Source: an uncultured Victivallales bacterium (GTDB lineage Bacteria > Verrucomicrobiota > Lentisphaeria > Oligosphaerales > JAFGRS01). Taken from it: a DNA stretch of 56,626 bases. Positions 54,579-56,626 of this stretch are shown one piece after another (positions within the stretch are counted from its first letter, which is position 1; each line of letters starts with the position of its first letter). The position numbers and the translations under genes were made by a program. The stretch lies in NCBI GenBank assembly GCA_903837355.1, contig CAILUI010000018.1:1-56626 (forward strand). The letters are read 5' to 3'. The notes under the pieces were generated by a model, which saw only the letters and a list, made by a program, of their open reading frames with translations, did no database searches and had not been told where the DNA came from.

Positions 54579-56450
54579 ATGTCGACCCCCACTGTCGCCG
54601 CGGCGGCCCTGCTGGCCTCGTTGAGCCTAGCGTCGGCGCAGGCCCCGGGCCCTGCCCAGATTCTGCCGGTTCGGGAGTTTGGCGCCATCGCCGGTGACGG
54701 CTCGGACGCCGGGCCGGGGATCCGCGCCGCCCTCGCCGAGGCCGTCAAGCGCGGCCCCGGCACGCAGGTCGTACTGGAGGCCGGCGTCTATCGGGTCGGC
54801 CCGACCGCCAATGAGCACGCCGTGATCCCGATACATGGCGCTCGCGGTATCACGCTCAAGGGCCAGGGGCTGGCCACCGAGATCCGGGTCACCGCGCCGG
54901 ACCATGCCGCGATCATGCTGATGGGGTGCACCAAGGTCGCCATCGAAGACCTGGTGATCGACTACGAGCCGCTGCCGTTCACCCAGGGCGTGATCCGTCA
55001 GACCGACCCAGCCGCGGGCTGGTTCGACCTGGCGATCGAGGCCGGCTACCCCTCACCGGCCGAGCCGCAGTTCGCCCAGGCGCCGCGGCCGTTCGGCCGC
55101 TGGGGCATGATCTTCCCGCCCGACCAGCGCCGTCTCAAGACCGGTGCGCCCGACTTCGTCTTCATCGAGCGCTGGGAGGAGCAGGAAGCCGGCCTTTGGC
55201 GGTTCTTTGCGGTCGAGGACCAGCGTGACCGGGTCCGCCAGATGGAGCCTGGCGACCGTTTCGCGCACATGGCCCGGCAGGGCGCCGGCAGCGTCTTCTT
55301 CGCCGACAGTCGCGACTGCAGTGCCCGCCGTGTGACCCTCTATGCCTCCCCGGCGTTGGGGTTCGGCGCCAGCAACTCCGACCGGGTGACGGTCGATGGC
55401 TGCGTCATCACCTGGCGGCCCGACACCACCCGCCTGCTATCCGCGAATGCCGACGGGGTCCATTGTCAGCGCAACCTGCGCGGGCCAGTCATTCAGGGCT
55501 GTACGTTCGAGGGCATGGCCGATGACGCGGTGAACCTGTACTACTACCCGAACACCATCACCCAGGTCGAGTCGCCGACCACGGTGGTGGCATCGGGGGC
55601 AGGGCTGGTTGAGGTCGGCGATCTGGTGCAGGTCTTCGACCCGGCACGCGGACTGCTGCGCGGTACCGCCCGCGTGGTCAGCACGGCGCCCGCCGAGCGC
55701 GCCGGTTGGGTGCGCCTGACCTGGGATCGCCCGGTGGCCGGGATGGTGGCGGGGCTGCCGCAGGGCGCGGTGGAGAAGGGCGGCACCTTCGAGGGCGATA
55801 ACCTCTTCAATCTCTCGCGTTGCGGTCGCGGCTTCATTATCCGCGGCAACACCTTCCGCATGCATCGACGGTTTGCCATGATGATCAAGACGCCGGGCGG
55901 ACTCATCGAGGGCAACACCATCGAGGCCGTGGGCGCCTACGCCATGGTGGTCGGCAACGAGCCGCACTGGCCCGAGGGCATCGCCCCCAACGACATCGTC
56001 ATCCGGGGCAACACGATCACCAACATCGGCTACTCCATGGGGTATCCGGACAGCCCCTCGGCCGCCGCGATCCAGATCCATACCCTGGCCAAGCGCGGAC
56101 TGGCCGAAGACCGCGTGGTGCAGGGCATCACCATCGAAGGCAACACCTTCACCAACCCGCCCGGCGCCGCCGTCTTCGTCGGTTCGGCCAGCGAGGTGAT
56201 GATCGCCGACAACGATGTCGTCTACACGCCGGCCGCGCGCCTCACCCACCCGACCGCCGCGGTGGAGATTGCCCGCAGTGCCGGCGTCCGCATCCGTGGC
56301 CTGCGTCTGACGGCGGGGCATGAGAGCGTTACCGCTGCCATCCATGTCGACGCCCAGACCGATCCGGGAGTGCTGGGCCTGCAGCACGCGGACGTCGAGA
56401 TCAGCGGCCGGCCCGTCGAGATCCTCCGCGACGAACGCCCGCCGCCGTGA
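54579..56450 (+). CDS. Secreted beta-helix glycosidase, GH110-like (second copy)
   Basis: 623 residues; GGAGAG six bases before the ATG. Signal peptide about 1-25 (ALLASLSLASAQAPGPAQ). The N-terminal strand VREFGAIAGDGSDAGPGIRA is followed by right-handed beta-helix coils. The GH110-type acidic motifs are SANADGVH (about 286-294) and FEGMADDAVNLYYYP (about 308-322). Later coils include FIIRGNTFRMHRRFAMMIKT and DIVIRGNTITNIGYSMG. The architecture and motif order match 3996-5843 (for example RPVAGVVAG against RPVAGMVAG, and VEDCHFEGM against IQGCTFEGM), but divergence is large, so specificities may differ. Predicted role: release of terminal galactose-like residues outside the cell (inference). 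It lies 20 bases after the DUF362 gene. Confidence 0.8.
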   Translation: MSTPTVAAAALLASLSLASAQAPGPAQILPVREFGAIAGDGSDAGPGIRAALAEAVKRGPGTQVVLEAGVYRVGPTANEHAVIPIHGARGITLKGQGLATEIRVTAPDHAAIMLMGCTKVAIEDLVIDYEPLPFTQGVIRQTDPAAGWFDLAIEAGYPSPAEPQFAQAPRPFGRWGMIFPPDQRRLKTGAPDFVFIERWEEQEAGLWRFFAVEDQRDRVRQMEPGDRFAHMARQGAGSVFFADSRDCSARRVTLYASPALGFGASNSDRVTVDGCVITWRPDTTRLLSANADGVHCQRNLRGPVIQGCTFEGMADDAVNLYYYPNTITQVESPTTVVASGAGLVEVGDLVQVFDPARGLLRGTARVVSTAPAERAGWVRLTWDRPVAGMVAGLPQGAVEKGGTFEGDNLFNLSRCGRGFIIRGNTFRMHRRFAMMIKTPGGLIEGNTIEAVGAYAMVVGNEPHWPEGIAPNDIVIRGNTITNIGYSMGYPDSPSAAAIQIHTLAKRGLAEDRVVQGITIEGNTFTNPPGAAVFVGSASEVMIADNDVVYTPAARLTHPTAAVEIARSAGVRIRGLRLTAGHESVTAAIHVDAQTDPGVLGLQHADVEISGRPVEILRDERPPP

Positions 56451-56464
56451 GCTGAGGCGGGATA

Positions 56465-56626
56465 CCGGCAGCGCGCCGGGTCGCGCCGGTCCCTGGCGGG
56501 CGAAGCTCCCCAGGCGCGCCCGCGCCGCTGAGCCGTATCCCCCTGGCGGGCGAAGCTCCCCAGGCGCGCCCGCGCCGCTGAGCCGTATCCCCCTGGCGGG
56601 CGAAGCTCCCCCGGTGCGCCCGCGCC
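56465..56626. repeat. 50-bp tandem repeat running off the window
   Basis: After the palindrome CCGGCAGCGCGCCGGG (56465-56480), units containing CCCTGGCGGGCGAAGCTCCC begin at 56491, 56541 and 56591, an exact 50-base period; the last copy is cut by the window end and has point changes. CTGG(C)GGGCGAAGC and GCTGAGCCG also occur in the 140-bp array at 36832-37220 (as CTGGAGGGCGAAGC...GCTGAGCCG), so the two arrays are related. Confidence 0.85.

Noticed and set aside
56491..56626. CRISPR array at the window end.
   Set aside because: The whole 50-base unit is repeated, including the would-be spacer part.

Overview
The window is high-GC DNA (clearly above 60% by eye) from a diderm bacterium: it encodes an outer-membrane beta-barrel with a terminal Phe, many Sec-type signal peptides and one Tat-like leader. 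Secreted proteins with DUF4091, DUF4832, DUF4838, GxGYxYP and GH110-like beta-helix domains dominate. They sit with PQQ-propeller, URO-D-like and ceramidase-like proteins. That mix is typical of free-living, glycan-degrading members of the Planctomycetota/Lentisphaerota/Verrucomicrobiota, Armatimonadota or Hydrogenedentota. No rRNA or other phylogenetic marker is present, so the phylum cannot be fixed from this window.

Layout. 1-3.2 kb: the 3' end of an IS4-superfamily (IS1634-like) transposase, then a visibly lower-GC DUF4091 gene with its own promoter, probably acquired. 4-7.5 kb: a GH110-like beta-helix glycosidase convergent with a secreted five-bladed-propeller protein. 7.5-8.5 kb: a gene graveyard with a Tat-leader remnant and a von Willebrand A remnant. 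8.5-14.2 kb (minus strand): a NagB-like protein, a SWIM-SNF2 helicase and a secreted PQQ propeller. 14.2-14.9 kb: a 172-bp palindromic element. 14.9-20.2 kb: DUF4832 and DUF4838 secreted proteins. 20.3-27.2 kb: a porin divergent from a variant EF-G, a degenerate CDP-alcohol phosphotransferase homologue, a small membrane protein coupled to a lytic transglycosylase, and an orphan MalK/MsmX-type ATPase. 27.4-32.8 kb: a GT4 glycosyltransferase, tRNA-Gly(TCC), an arylamine N-acetyltransferase, a ceramidase-like protein and a URO-D-like protein. 32.9-38.3 kb: two secreted proteins (one of them GxGYxYP), a 47-residue ORF, three tandem 140-bp structured repeats, a small secreted protein and a zinc-ribbon protein with a decapeptide repeat. 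38.3-47.9 kb: three overlapping sensory genes, namely two giant hybrid kinases and a REC-kinase with a degraded ATPase domain. 48.1-56.6 kb: a large secreted protein, a DUF4143 ATPase with a good sigma-70-type promoter, an XRE-like fragment, a DUF362 ferredoxin, a second GH110-like enzyme and a 50-bp tandem repeat running off the window.

How it fits together (inference): the secreted enzymes would trim complex, possibly galactose- and amino-sugar-containing glycans. The porin and an ABC importer energised by the orphan ATPase would admit the products, and NagB-like chemistry could handle amino sugars. The three-protein phosphorelay could sense the envelope or extracellular ligands. There is no SusC/SusD pair, sulfatase or CRISPR array. 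The most unusual items are the split, reordered domain inserted in the DUF4832 protein, the CDP-alcohol phosphotransferase homologue lacking its catalytic aspartates, the Gln-Phe decapeptide-repeat protein, and a family of structured GC-rich repeats shared by several intergenic regions.
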